A stretch of DNA of 37,681 nucleotides from a virus: positions 1 to 37,681 of the IMG/VR virus record IMGVR_UViG_3300021420_000084. One strand, 5' to 3'. The notes beneath the pieces were generated by a model, which did no database searches, was not told the origin of the DNA, and saw only the letters and a program-made list of their open reading frames with translations. This document shows, in pieces, positions 19,340 through 27,061 of the stretch (the stretch's first letter is position 1; every line of letters starts with the position of its first letter). Position numbers and translations under genes: made by a program.

Positions 19340-20196
19340 CCTGGGCCCGCTTGGATGACCGCGCCTGGCACAACCAGAAGCTGCTCGCGTTGACGCCGGG
19401 AGCACGCCTTCTATGGGTGTTTGGACTCAGTTTCATCGGCGCCGGCTGGCCCGAGAATGGCGGAGCAATTGCTCAAGCAAGTGCTTCGATGCTTGCGCGA
19501 ACGCAAGGGGTGCCGACCCGAGCAATTGCTGAGCTCGTCGAGGCTGGCCGGTGGGAGCGCGGCGAGGGCGGTGCGTTCGTCGTCCACGACGTCGCTGCGT
19601 ATTTTCCGCCCTCGGATTTAATTGTTAAGAGGCGGGAAGCTGGAAGGCGCGGGGGACGCGTTTCAAGATCAAACCCCGAAGCAAATGCTCCAGATTTGCT
19701 TAAGCCTTTGCCCTCGGGCGCGCGCGTGGAGTCCCGTCCCGTTAACCCGGTAACCACTACGACTACGCCTAACGGCTCCGTCGTAGTGGCAGCAGCAGCC
19801 GACGATGCCGCGGCATTTGCCGACCTTCTGGAACCAGTACGTGTCGACCTGGTCGGCGTCTACGTCGACGCCTGTCGAGCAGCAGGAGCGGAGCCGGTCG
19901 CGAGAATGCCAGCGCGGGTTGGCGCTGCCGCGAAGGAACTGCGCGACGCCGGGCATCGCGATGAGGTCCTGGCGATCGCCGTTCGCGAGCTCGCGCGACG
20001 CAACGAGCAACCTGCGCGACTCGCCTGGATCGTTGGCGACGTCGAGCGCCACCAGGCCGGAACACCAATCGGTCGAATCCGACCTCCGGCGCTCACCGCG
20101 CCATCGGAGAACCCCGTCGACGTGCGCGTCCGAGCCGAGAAGGCGCGACTAGCCGAGATGCGCGCCGAGGAGGCCAGAAGTGCTGAGCAACGCTGA
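19336..20196 (+). CDS. Replication initiator/organiser-like protein, 286 aa
   Basis: The GTG overlaps the upstream stop. The N-terminal ~100 residues match the winged-helix start of phage replisome organisers: TWARLDDRAWHNQKLLALTP, ARLLWVFGLSFIGAG, NGGAIAQASASMLAR and VEAGRWERGEGGAFVVHDVA, ending PPSDLIVKRREAGRRGG. A disordered Thr/Ser-rich linker (~110-150) leads to a C-terminal helical domain (LVGVYVDACRAAGAEPVARM, VLAIAVRELARR) and an Arg-rich tail. The shape is that of DnaD/DnaB-type or Rep initiators that bind an origin and recruit a helicase loader, which is encoded next. No origin iterons were identified inside it. Confidence 0.72.
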   Translation: MTWARLDDRAWHNQKLLALTPGARLLWVFGLSFIGAGWPENGGAIAQASASMLARTQGVPTRAIAELVEAGRWERGEGGAFVVHDVAAYFPPSDLIVKRREAGRRGGRVSRSNPEANAPDLLKPLPSGARVESRPVNPVTTTTTPNGSVVVAAAADDAAAFADLLEPVRVDLVGVYVDACRAAGAEPVARMPARVGAAAKELRDAGHRDEVLAIAVRELARRNEQPARLAWIVGDVERHQAGTPIGRIRPPALTAPSENPVDVRVRAEKARLAEMRAEEARSAEQR

Positions 20197-20752
20197 CCTC
20201 GAGGAGATCCGCCTGGTCGCCGGGCTGCGCTGGCCAACCGACCCCGTCGCCGGCGCGGCCGAGACCTGGAGCGGCTGGCGGAAGTCGCTCGACCAGTTCT
20301 CATTCAGCGACGTGATGGCGGCGGTGATCCTGCTCGGCGAGACCAGCGAGCGGTTCCCGTCGCTCGCTCGCCTTCGGCTCGGCATCGAGTTCGCCGTCGA
20401 AGAGCGAGTCCGGGAAGAGCCGAAGCCACTCCTCGAACCGCCAGCGCCGACGACGGTTGAGATGCGGCTCGCAGCCTTCGACCAGTCGATGATCGACGAT
20501 CGCATCCGTCGCCACGCCGAGCTCAGCGTGTTCGTGCGCAAGTACGGCGAGGGCTCTGTCCACGGCATGAGCGTCGCCGAGCGCCACAAGCTGATCGAGG
20601 ACGTCGGGCCGATCGAGGCACGGGCCCGTGAGGAGCTCGCGAAAGGCGGCGATCCTGGCGAGCTGGCCCGGCGTTTCGTGCACGCCTTCTCCTCGGTTCC
20701 CGGTCAGCCATCCGGCGGTGCGAACGAGCGTTCGGTTGTGGACCTGACGTGA
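20180..20752 (+). CDS. Helicase-loader-like protein (G39P-type N-terminus), 190 aa
   Basis: GTG 20180 has GGAGG seven bases upstream and overlaps the previous gene by 17 bases. Residues 1-75 follow the pattern of phage loaders such as SPP1 G39P: MLSNADLEEIRLVAGLRWP, a Trp-containing helix ETWSGWRKSLDQFSFSDVMA, then ETSERFPSLARLRLGIEF, where the Pro-Ser-Leu-Ala-x-Leu motif is typical. The rest is charged and helical (RIRRHAELSVFVRKYGEGSV). No replicative helicase gene is present in the genome, so it would hand over the host DnaB-type helicase. The call rests on pattern and position only. Confidence 0.62.
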   Translation: MLSNADLEEIRLVAGLRWPTDPVAGAAETWSGWRKSLDQFSFSDVMAAVILLGETSERFPSLARLRLGIEFAVEERVREEPKPLLEPPAPTTVEMRLAAFDQSMIDDRIRRHAELSVFVRKYGEGSVHGMSVAERHKLIEDVGPIEARAREELAKGGDPGELARRFVHAFSSVPGQPSGGANERSVVDLT

Positions 20753-20776
20753 CCCGGTGTACCGTCCCCGATCACG

Positions 20777-21151
20777 GTGACCCGAGCGAGGCGAAAACCA
20801 GCTCCGTCGCCGAAACCCGCCCGGTTGCGGACCATTCCCCAGGCCGCGGTGGAGCTCGGGCTCTCGTCCCAGACGCTGCATCGTTGGCGCCGGGACGGCA
20901 AGCTCCTGGCCGAGCGCAACGAACTCGGGCACTGGCTGATCGACCTCGACCGCGTGGATCCCGAATTGGTCGCCTCGGCGAAGATCATGTCCGAGTGGCG
21001 CTATCCGCCCGGCTCGACGACGATCGATCGGGTGCCGCGTGTCGTCACGCGCCAGGCGTCGGACGAGTCCGAGGTCGCTTGGCTCAAGGAACGTCTCGAG
21101 GTGGCGATGGAGATCATCGAGCAGCTGAGCAGAGGGGACAAGCCGGCCTAG
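20777..21151 (+). CDS. MerR/excisionase-like HTH protein with C-terminal coiled coil, 124 aa
   Basis: After a basic N-terminus (TRARRKPAPSPKPARLR) comes a winged-helix motif of the excisionase/MerR type: TIPQAAVELGLSSQTLHRWR, RDGKLLAERNELGHWLIDLD. The last 30 residues are a coiled coil (EVAWLKERLEVAMEIIEQLS). A GTG start at 20777 without a clear Shine-Dalgarno is the first in frame after the upstream stop. It could be a recombination directionality factor for the integrase, or a replication-associated DNA-binding protein; its place behind the loader gene fits both. Confidence 0.68.
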   Translation: MTRARRKPAPSPKPARLRTIPQAAVELGLSSQTLHRWRRDGKLLAERNELGHWLIDLDRVDPELVASAKIMSEWRYPPGSTTIDRVPRVVTRQASDESEVAWLKERLEVAMEIIEQLSRGDKPA

Positions 21152-21173
21152 GACTGACCCTCGGCGCTTGCGA

Positions 21174-21219
21174 TTCCCCGCGCCGGGGTCCACACTGCGG
21201 CGTGAGGTGATCCAGTCAC
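21174..21219 (+). promoter_or_regulatory. Hairpin and weak operator-like site before lysis genes
   Basis: The gap 21152-21250 holds CCCCG/CGGGG with a 3-base loop (about 21175-21187), without a T tract, and the near-palindrome GTGATCCAGTCAC at 21207-21219, ten of thirteen bases like the repeated operator 13-mer. It may separate replication and lysis control. Confidence 0.28.
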
Positions 21220-21250
21220 GTCCGCGCTGACGACCGACGCACGACACGGC

Positions 21251-21478
21251 ATGCGCGCCAGCGACGCGATTGACCAGGCCGGCGATGAGGCCCTGGCGGA
21301 ACTCCTCGACCTTCCAGGTTCCGAACGCGCGCGCCTCAAGGAACTCCGCGAGAATGCCAGAGCCTTGTGCGGCGAGTACTTCGCCAGAGCCGCGGCTCGC
21401 CGCCTTCCCCCGCCGAGCTGTCCCGGCTGTGAAGCGCGGGCGCTCGATCCACAACCCACCCGAGGAGGCCGACGATGA
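21251..21478 (+). CDS. Small hypothetical protein before lysis cassette, 75 aa
   Basis: ATG 21251 has no good ribosome-binding site but is the first plausible start; the stop overlaps the next ATG (ATGA). The first 50 residues are helical and acidic-basic (MRASDAIDQAGDEALAELLD, RARLKELRENARALCGEYFA). The tail has a CPGC motif and basic residues (LPPPSCPGCEARALDPQ). There is no family. It might be a small regulator or a lysis accessory. Confidence 0.5.
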   Translation: MRASDAIDQAGDEALAELLDLPGSERARLKELRENARALCGEYFARAAARRLPPPSCPGCEARALDPQPTRGGRR

Positions 21479-21801
21479 CCGAGCAACTCAGCGAACCGAG
21501 CCCCGAGGCGTCGCCGGCCAAAGCCAAGCTCGCGGAGCCGCCGCCGGTCGGCGCGCGCGTCGAGGCTGCGATCGTCGGCGGCCAGGTGGTGATCCACGGC
21601 ACCGGATTCGGCGCCGGGGAGGAGGTCGACTCGATGCTCTCGCGCCCGGACGGCACCGACTACACGACGCGTGTCGTCGCCAACGCCGAGGGCGAGTGGA
21701 GCTCGTATGCGCGCTTCTACGGCGCCGGCGAGCACCGCGCGATCGCCAAGCGCTCAGGCATGGCTGACGTCGTCTCCGAGCCGTTCGGAGAGGCGCCATG
21801 A
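21475..21801 (+). CDS. Ig-like single-domain protein in lysis cassette, 108 aa
   Basis: Both ends overlap neighbours as ATGA. After a 25-residue Pro/Ala/Lys tail the remainder has the beta-sandwich signature of bacterial Ig-like repeats: ARVEAAIVGGQVVIHGTGFG, AGEEVDSMLSRPDGTDYTTR, VVANAEGEWSSYARFYGAGE and HRAIAKRSGMADVVSEPFG. There is no signal peptide. Its place directly before holin and endolysin is unusual; it could be a wall-binding or inhibitory partner for the lysin, or a virion protein expressed late. Confidence 0.65.
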   Translation: MTEQLSEPSPEASPAKAKLAEPPPVGARVEAAIVGGQVVIHGTGFGAGEEVDSMLSRPDGTDYTTRVVANAEGEWSSYARFYGAGEHRAIAKRSGMADVVSEPFGEAP

Positions 21802-22061
21802 AACTGCCGACGCTCACGCAGCTGCGCAACTGGTGCCACGACGGCCTGGCGGTCGTCGGCCTTCTCGGGTTCACGTTCGGCCTCGGCGCGACCGCACTCG
21901 CGCAGGCCGTTCCCGCCGACTCTGTCAAATACGGGCCGCAGATAGCGATCATCAGCGGGATCCTGCTGGCCGCGTCGAAGGCGATCGACTCGCTGAACAA
22001 CGCGTTCGGCGGAACACCTGTCGCTCCAGTTGCGCCCACGCCTGCTCCACCGCCCGCTTGA
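21798..22061 (+). CDS. Holin-like protein with two membrane spans, 87 aa
   Basis: It has two hydrophobic helices, DGLAVVGLLGFTFGLGATAL (about residues 15-35) and YGPQIAIISGILLAASKAI (about 45-65), with a short polar loop and a Pro/Ala-rich C-terminal tail. This is the plan of small two-span holins. It starts on the previous stop (ATGA) and its own TGA overlaps the TTG start of the peptidase gene. The expected role is to form membrane lesions that release the endolysin and set lysis time. Confidence 0.78.
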   Translation: MKLPTLTQLRNWCHDGLAVVGLLGFTFGLGATALAQAVPADSVKYGPQIAIISGILLAASKAIDSLNNAFGGTPVAPVAPTPAPPPA

Positions 22062-22807
22062 CCCTCATCGCGCCGGTCGTCGGCTCGGCAGAGTCTCAGC
22101 TCGCAGACCACGCCGAGTGCGGATCGCTCGCGTGTCAATCGATTCTTCGTCTGGCAGACAAGGCCGTCGTGATGCCGATCGAGGACAACTCAACCGCGGA
22201 GATGCTCGCCGCCGGCGTCGCGAAGGTGCTGAGCGCCGCGCGCACGAGCGTCGTCGCAGGGAATCTCGCGGACGTCGTCGCCGCGGCGATACCGCTCGGT
22301 CACTACGTCGTCGGCCTGGTGCACTGCACCGGGAACGCGGTCCCGACGCCGCCTCCGGCCGCGGCCGCGCATTGGGTCGCGATCTATGACGCGTCGGGCG
22401 CGTACTACCAGGTGTGGACGGCGACATATCAAAACGGCTTCGACATGCGAGCCTGCTCCGACGGGAACGGCCCGCACCTCGTCATCGATCTATCGGAGGT
22501 TGACACCATGAGCGCGGCCGCAGAGCAGCAGATCGCAGACCTTCACGCGGCGGTGTTTCAGCCCGTCGCGCTCAACGGCGGCACGTCCCTCGCGACGACG
22601 CCGCCGAACAACATCGATATCATCCGGCGCGCGGTGAGCCCGTACAACGCGGGCTATCCTCCGGCGAGCGGCGTTCTCGCGGTGGCCGGCGCCGGTCTGT
22701 CCGCGGCGCAGTCGGCGGCTCTCGCAGAGATCCCAGCGATCGCGGCCGCGCTCGCCACCGGAGACCTCACACTCGCGCACATCGAGGCCGCGCTGAAGAC
22801 GGCCTAA
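22058..22807 (+). CDS. Putative endolysin, C39-like cysteine peptidase, 249 aa
   Basis: TTG 22058 overlaps the holin stop (TTGA). Within the N-terminal ~150 residues a cysteine-protease pair is visible: ADHAECGSLACQSIL with Cys21 (the C39/papain-like C-G-x-x-x motif) and AHWVAIYDASGAYYQVW with His105, with VVGLVHCTG between. A start later than this would delete the Cys. The C-terminal ~100 residues are Ala-rich (EQQIADLHAAVFQPVALNGG, NNIDIIRRAVSPYN, LAEIPAIAAALATG) and may bind the wall. C39-like domains are used by actinophage lysins to cut peptide cross-links. The catalytic assignment is from motif only. Confidence 0.68.
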   Translation: MTLIAPVVGSAESQLADHAECGSLACQSILRLADKAVVMPIEDNSTAEMLAAGVAKVLSAARTSVVAGNLADVVAAAIPLGHYVVGLVHCTGNAVPTPPPAAAAHWVAIYDASGAYYQVWTATYQNGFDMRACSDGNGPHLVIDLSEVDTMSAAAEQQIADLHAAVFQPVALNGGTSLATTPPNNIDIIRRAVSPYNAGYPPASGVLAVAGAGLSAAQSAALAEIPAIAAALATGDLTLAHIEAALKTA

Positions 22808-23586
22808 TACGCCCTGATGTAGACGTTCGCGCCGAGGTTCGGCGGGACGTTCGCGGTGCCGGAGCCGGTCGAGCCAGTCGCGCCAGGTGTGGTGCTCGCC
22901 GTGTTGCCGGGGTCGGTGCTTCCTGAGGTCGCCGAGCCGCCGACCACGTTGACGCCCGACGCTCCAGCGGTCAGGTTCGAGTTCTGGAATCCCTCGGTAG
23001 TGTGGGTGTGTGGTCCGCCCGAGCCATGGAGGTGCGCCGCGCTCGTGTGCGTGTGCGCGGGCTGGCTGCCGAGCGCGGAACGCGTTCCGAGCACGATGCC
23101 ATTGACGCCGGCGCCCATGATTGCCACGCCGCGCGCGTCTGGCAGCGTCGTCCCGCCGAGGAAAGCCGCCAGCTCCCAATATGTGGTGCCGTTGAACGAT
23201 GAGCCGTCAGCGAGCAACCACGCGGGATCCGAAACCGCTCCGCCGAACGCCTTGTACTCACCGACCTGCGCCGGCGGTGGCGCGCCTGGTGGACCGTAGA
23301 GCACGGTGTAATCGGTCCCGTTGACGAGCATGTAGACGGTGTCACCGGTTCGCGGCGAGTAGGTCGGCGCGTAGACGACTCCCGCCGCCGGTGTGGGGTT
23401 GCCGAGGATCGTGACCGTCAGCGTTCGCGGCGGCCCTGGTTGGATCGACTGCACGACGCCGCTCGCCAGCGTGAGCGACGCCGCGCCGGCCGTTGTGCTC
23501 GAGTCAGGACTCGGCGTGCTGGTGAGGGCGATGGCTAGGTCACCAGGCGTTGCCGGCGGCGGCTGCGGGCCTCCGAGGTTGGTCAT
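22804..23586 (-). CDS. Tail collar-domain protein (tail fibre or tip)
   Basis: ATG 23586 has AGGAG upstream. The 260-aa protein has an N-terminal beta region (TLASGVVQSIQPGPPRTLTV, TGDTVYMLVNGTDYTVLYGP) and then a classic collar domain: DPAWLLADGSSFNGTTYWEL, AFLGGTTLPDARGVAIMGAG, SQPAHTHTSAAHLHGSGGPH (His-rich, metal-binding in homologues) and the end motif VPPNLGANVYIRAY. Such proteins trimerise at the tail tip and contact the host. It is the last gene of the - strand; its TAG overlaps the TAA of the endolysin on the other strand. Confidence 0.9.
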   Translation of the reverse strand: MTNLGGPQPPPATPGDLAIALTSTPSPDSSTTAGAASLTLASGVVQSIQPGPPRTLTVTILGNPTPAAGVVYAPTYSPRTGDTVYMLVNGTDYTVLYGPPGAPPPAQVGEYKAFGGAVSDPAWLLADGSSFNGTTYWELAAFLGGTTLPDARGVAIMGAGVNGIVLGTRSALGSQPAHTHTSAAHLHGSGGPHTHTTEGFQNSNLTAGASGVNVVGGSATSGSTDPGNTASTTPGATGSTGSGTANVPPNLGANVYIRAY

Positions 23587-23594
23587 GGCTGCTC

Positions 23595-24782
23595 CTATGA
23601 CGGTTGTGGGAAGGCGGCGATAGACCGGCAGCCGGCCACGAGCTTGCCGCCCGAGCCATAGCCCTTCGTGTAGCCGTCCATGACGTACAGGCCGGCTGCG
23701 ATTCCGGTCGGCGTATGGGTGACCGAGATCACGTCGTCGACGTCGTGGTCCGGCTTCGGGAACGCGGTGAGCGTGATCGCCTCGATCGAGCCCAGCGAGA
23801 GCAGTAGCTGGGCGTCGGCGACGGTGTCGGCCTGCGCCTGCACGTTGATATTCGGCGACGTGTAGTTGAGAACCTGGCGCCCGTACTTACCGCCGACGAA
23901 GGTTGAGCTCGCCGAGTTGAGGTCGATGCCATGTGGCGATTGGCTCTGGATCGGTACCGCGACGCCTGAGCCCGAGCCGGTCGCGATGACGTAGTTGAAC
24001 GCCGTCTTGCGGCTCAGCGAACGCACGATCTCGGTGGCCAGGTTGCCGAGTCCCTCGGCGTAGGTCCAGGCGGTCGGCGAGCCCACGGGGTTCGGAACCG
24101 GCAGCAGCGTGATCACGCCTGTCGGATCCGGGAAGAGCTCGCAGCCGGCGTCCGTTGCCATCTGGATCGCGCCCGCCCACGGGTCGTCACCGGGCTTGAA
24201 GATCGGCGGCGCCGCCGGCGTGAGGAAGCCGGTCGGTGCGAAGTTGAACGTCGGCGTGAAGCCGACCGGCAGCGATGAGAGCATCCTCTGGATTTCTCCG
24301 CCCAGATCGACGCCGGGCGTCACGGGCCAGAGGTCGGCGAAGCCCGCACGCTGAAACGCTGCGCCCCGGTCGCTCGCCAGCAGCGTCACAACCAGGTCGG
24401 CCCCGCTGCCGTCCATATCGTTCTCACCAATGCCGAAGACACCGTCCTGAATGAGCTCCTGCGTCCCATCCGGGTACGCCAGTCCCGAGTAGGTCACGAG
24501 CTCGTTGCCGTACGGCGTGAAGATGCCGTTGGGCCCGCGCGGCACGACCGGGACGATGTTGCCGAGTGGATCGAAGGCGACGCCCTCGGTGAGCACCACC
24601 GAAATCGTGCGGCGCATCGCGTTGTTGCGATCGACCGTCAGCGAACTGCTCGCCTCCATCTGGAACCGCGCGAGCAGCACCTCGCCACCCCAGACCTCGG
24701 CGGCAGCGATCGGCGTGACGCTCGAGCCTTTCAGCGCCTGCGAGTACTTCGCCGAGATGTTGACGACGCCCGAACCGGGCAC
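23595..24782 (-). CDS. Minor tail protein, hub-like (DUF5047-type), 395 aa
   Basis: GTG 24782 shares its G with the upstream TAG. The N-terminal ~200 residues follow the pattern of actinophage minor tail proteins: ISAKYSQALKGSSVTPIAAA, a SSLTVDRNNAMRRTISVVL segment, FTPYGNELVTYSGLAYPDG, VTLLASDRGAAFQRAGFADL. Then come a GAIQMATDAGCELFPDPTGV domain and a C-terminal YVMDGYTKGYGSGGKLVAG. It is probably a baseplate/tail-hub component linking the distal tail and tip proteins, expected from its position right after the large tail protein. The family name is recalled from pattern, not searched. Confidence 0.72.
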   Translation of the reverse strand: MPGSGVVNISAKYSQALKGSSVTPIAAAEVWGGEVLLARFQMEASSSLTVDRNNAMRRTISVVLTEGVAFDPLGNIVPVVPRGPNGIFTPYGNELVTYSGLAYPDGTQELIQDGVFGIGENDMDGSGADLVVTLLASDRGAAFQRAGFADLWPVTPGVDLGGEIQRMLSSLPVGFTPTFNFAPTGFLTPAAPPIFKPGDDPWAGAIQMATDAGCELFPDPTGVITLLPVPNPVGSPTAWTYAEGLGNLATEIVRSLSRKTAFNYVIATGSGSGVAVPIQSQSPHGIDLNSASSTFVGGKYGRQVLNYTSPNINVQAQADTVADAQLLLSLGSIEAITLTAFPKPDHDVDDVISVTHTPTGIAAGLYVMDGYTKGYGSGGKLVAGCRSIAAFPQPS

Positions 24783-27061
24783 TACGGACGCGCCGCCTCG
24801 ACGAACGTGACCGCATGCTCGCGGAAGCTGGCGTGGGCAGTCTCGATCACGGGCAGATCCGTGCCGACGTCGGTCATGTTGTTGACGTAGACCTGGAGCG
24901 GTTCTGGCGACTGCAGCAGGATCGTGCGGGTTAGGCTGAGGAGCGCCTCGAGGGCGGTCTCCGTGGCGACACTCGTCGTCAGCAGCGTCATGTCGAACTG
25001 CCGCCCGGTGAGACCGCCGAACGCCACGAGCGAGAAGGGCGAGCCGAGCGGGAAGTGCTCGGTCTGCTGCTTGCGCACCGTCGTCTTGTAGGTGCCGCGT
25101 TTGATGTAGACGTTGACGGCCGGCACCAGGCCGAGCGGGTCGATCAGCCAGAAGGCCGAGACCTGTCCGGTCACCGAGGCCGCGGCGAAGGCCGAATAGC
25201 TCACCGGCGCGCCCGTCCAGACCTGCGCCTGGTACTGGCGCGTGACACCTGACGGCTGCTCGGGATCGATGAGCACCGCCGGCGTTGGATAGCACGTGAG
25301 CGCCGCGGCGCCGCGCATCAGCGTCCAGGTCGCGCCGCCGTTGTCGCTGAACCACACATCGCCCGTGGGACCGCCTGCGCTGCCCGTCAGCGTCACGGTC
25401 GTCTGATTGGTCGCGGCGTTGTAGACGGCCGTCAGCGTGGGCGTGGAGGGCGCGATGTTGGCAATCTGGAAGGTGATCGCCGACGCGTAGCCGCTGAGCA
25501 GGCCGGTGGCGCCGATGGTCTGCACTGAGTAGGAGTAGATGCCCGCCGCCGTCCAGGTGCTCGTGGTGACCTGCGAGACCGTCGTCAGCCCCGTAACCGC
25601 AACCTCGGCGCCGCCCGTCGCGCCGGCCTGCGCCGCCGTCCACGCCGCGCCGGTCCACCACTGAAAGCCAGCGGCCGAATCGCGGCGCACATAGGCACCG
25701 GTCTGCGCATCGCTCGGCTGGCCCAGTACGAATGTCCAGTCGAGGACGAGGTTGCCGGCGACGAGTGGAACCACACCACCGGTCGGCGAGGTCAGCAACG
25801 GCAGCCCTGGCGGTTGCGGCGCCGCGGTGTAGTAGCCCAGCAGTCCGTAGGTCGAGGTGCTCTTGTACGCCTGCCAGTCCACATGCAGCGGATCCACCGG
25901 CTGCGTGACCATGCGCAGCGTCGACATGTCCGCGGACGCGCCGCCGCCAGACACCGCGGCGTTGATCGTCGTCACCGCACCTACCGCCGGCGCCGTCGGC
26001 GTCGAGAGATTGATCGTCATCTGCAGCAGGTCGTCGAGGTGCGACGCCAGCGTCGACCAGCCGAGGATGAGGATCGTGCTCGTCGGCGTCGTCGGACCAG
26101 CCGCGGCAGCCCACGCGAGGCTCGCGCCCTGAGCAGGGAAGTTCGACGTCGTGCCGATGGCCGAGAGCAAGCCCAGCAGCGCCGAGCTCGAGCAGGTCTG
26201 CACGGAGAGCTGCGCCGGCGTGCCCGTGGAGCGATAAATTGCCGCCCACAGATTCGAACTCTGCCGGATGAGTTGAATCTTCGTCGTAAGCGAGAGAGTG
26301 CCGCACGTCAGGCTGTGGCTCAGGCCGCCGCCGCCCGTGAACGTGCCGCTCGAGGTAACGCCCCACGCGCCGAGCCAGAACGAGGTCGCGGTGGTGGCAC
26401 TCGCGGCGACCCCGCTGGTAGCGCCGAAGCCATCAGCCGAGAGCGCAAGGTTCGAGCCCGATGACGCGGCGTATCCAGCGCCGCCGAGGAACGGCGGGTT
26501 GATAGTGCACTTGGTGACGAGGCTGCTCTGCGTTCCAGCGAGCGCCTTTCCCGCATCGATGATGACGACGTAGTCGTTGCCGGCTGCGTCGTCGCAGATG
26601 ACGATCAGGTGACCCGCTTGGCCGGTACCGCCGCCGGTGTTGCACCAGAGCGCAGCGAAGCCACCGAGGTTCTGTCCCTCCGTTTGACTCGGGCCCGGGT
26701 TGAGATATGGCTGCGCGCTCCACGTGTGACCGCTGCCCTTCGTGAACGCCTGGACTCCGAGGTTGTCGCTGCTCGAGCTGTCCTGGCCGATGACGTAGAG
26801 GTTGTCACTGCCGTCGACGACCAGGTCGAGCGCCTGTGGCAGTCCTGGCACGTCGAAGTTGTTCGACGAGATCGAGGCGACGAAGACGGGCGTGCTGATG
26901 TGGTCCGCCGCGAGCATGAGCGAGACCTGGTTCGGCGCTGCTGCTCCGGGGTCGTACTCGAGGAAGACCTGCGCACCATCGCTGAGCTGCCGGGTAGCGC
27001 GGCTGACGTTGAGTAAACGGTCGCCGGCCGTGACGTCAGATGCGCTCGTCCAGGTGGCCAT
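24782..27061 (-). CDS. Large minor tail protein with beta-propeller-like and FN3-like regions
   Basis: 759 aa, ATG overlapping the tape measure stop (TGATG). Residues ~60-380 contain repeated beta segments (VFVASISSNNFDVPG, DLVVDGSDNLYVIGQ, HLIVICDDAAGN) suggesting a propeller-like domain. Residues ~415-610 look like one or two FN3/Ig domains (PPGLPLLTSPTGGVVPLVAG, WTAAGIYSYSVQTIG, TPTLTAVYNAATNQTTVTLT). The last ~130 residues (YIKRGTYKTTVRKQQTEHFP, LGSPFSLVAFGGLTGRQF, LLQSPEPLQVYVNNMTDV) resemble the C-terminal domain of distal-tail-like proteins in actinophages. It would form the tail tip and may bind cell-wall sugars. Confidence 0.8.
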   Translation of the reverse strand: MATWTSASDVTAGDRLLNVSRATRQLSDGAQVFLEYDPGAAAPNQVSLMLAADHISTPVFVASISSNNFDVPGLPQALDLVVDGSDNLYVIGQDSSSSDNLGVQAFTKGSGHTWSAQPYLNPGPSQTEGQNLGGFAALWCNTGGGTGQAGHLIVICDDAAGNDYVVIIDAGKALAGTQSSLVTKCTINPPFLGGAGYAASSGSNLALSADGFGATSGVAASATTATSFWLGAWGVTSSGTFTGGGGLSHSLTCGTLSLTTKIQLIRQSSNLWAAIYRSTGTPAQLSVQTCSSSALLGLLSAIGTTSNFPAQGASLAWAAAAGPTTPTSTILILGWSTLASHLDDLLQMTINLSTPTAPAVGAVTTINAAVSGGGASADMSTLRMVTQPVDPLHVDWQAYKSTSTYGLLGYYTAAPQPPGLPLLTSPTGGVVPLVAGNLVLDWTFVLGQPSDAQTGAYVRRDSAAGFQWWTGAAWTAAQAGATGGAEVAVTGLTTVSQVTTSTWTAAGIYSYSVQTIGATGLLSGYASAITFQIANIAPSTPTLTAVYNAATNQTTVTLTGSAGGPTGDVWFSDNGGATWTLMRGAAALTCYPTPAVLIDPEQPSGVTRQYQAQVWTGAPVSYSAFAAASVTGQVSAFWLIDPLGLVPAVNVYIKRGTYKTTVRKQQTEHFPLGSPFSLVAFGGLTGRQFDMTLLTTSVATETALEALLSLTRTILLQSPEPLQVYVNNMTDVGTDLPVIETAHASFREHAVTFVEAARP

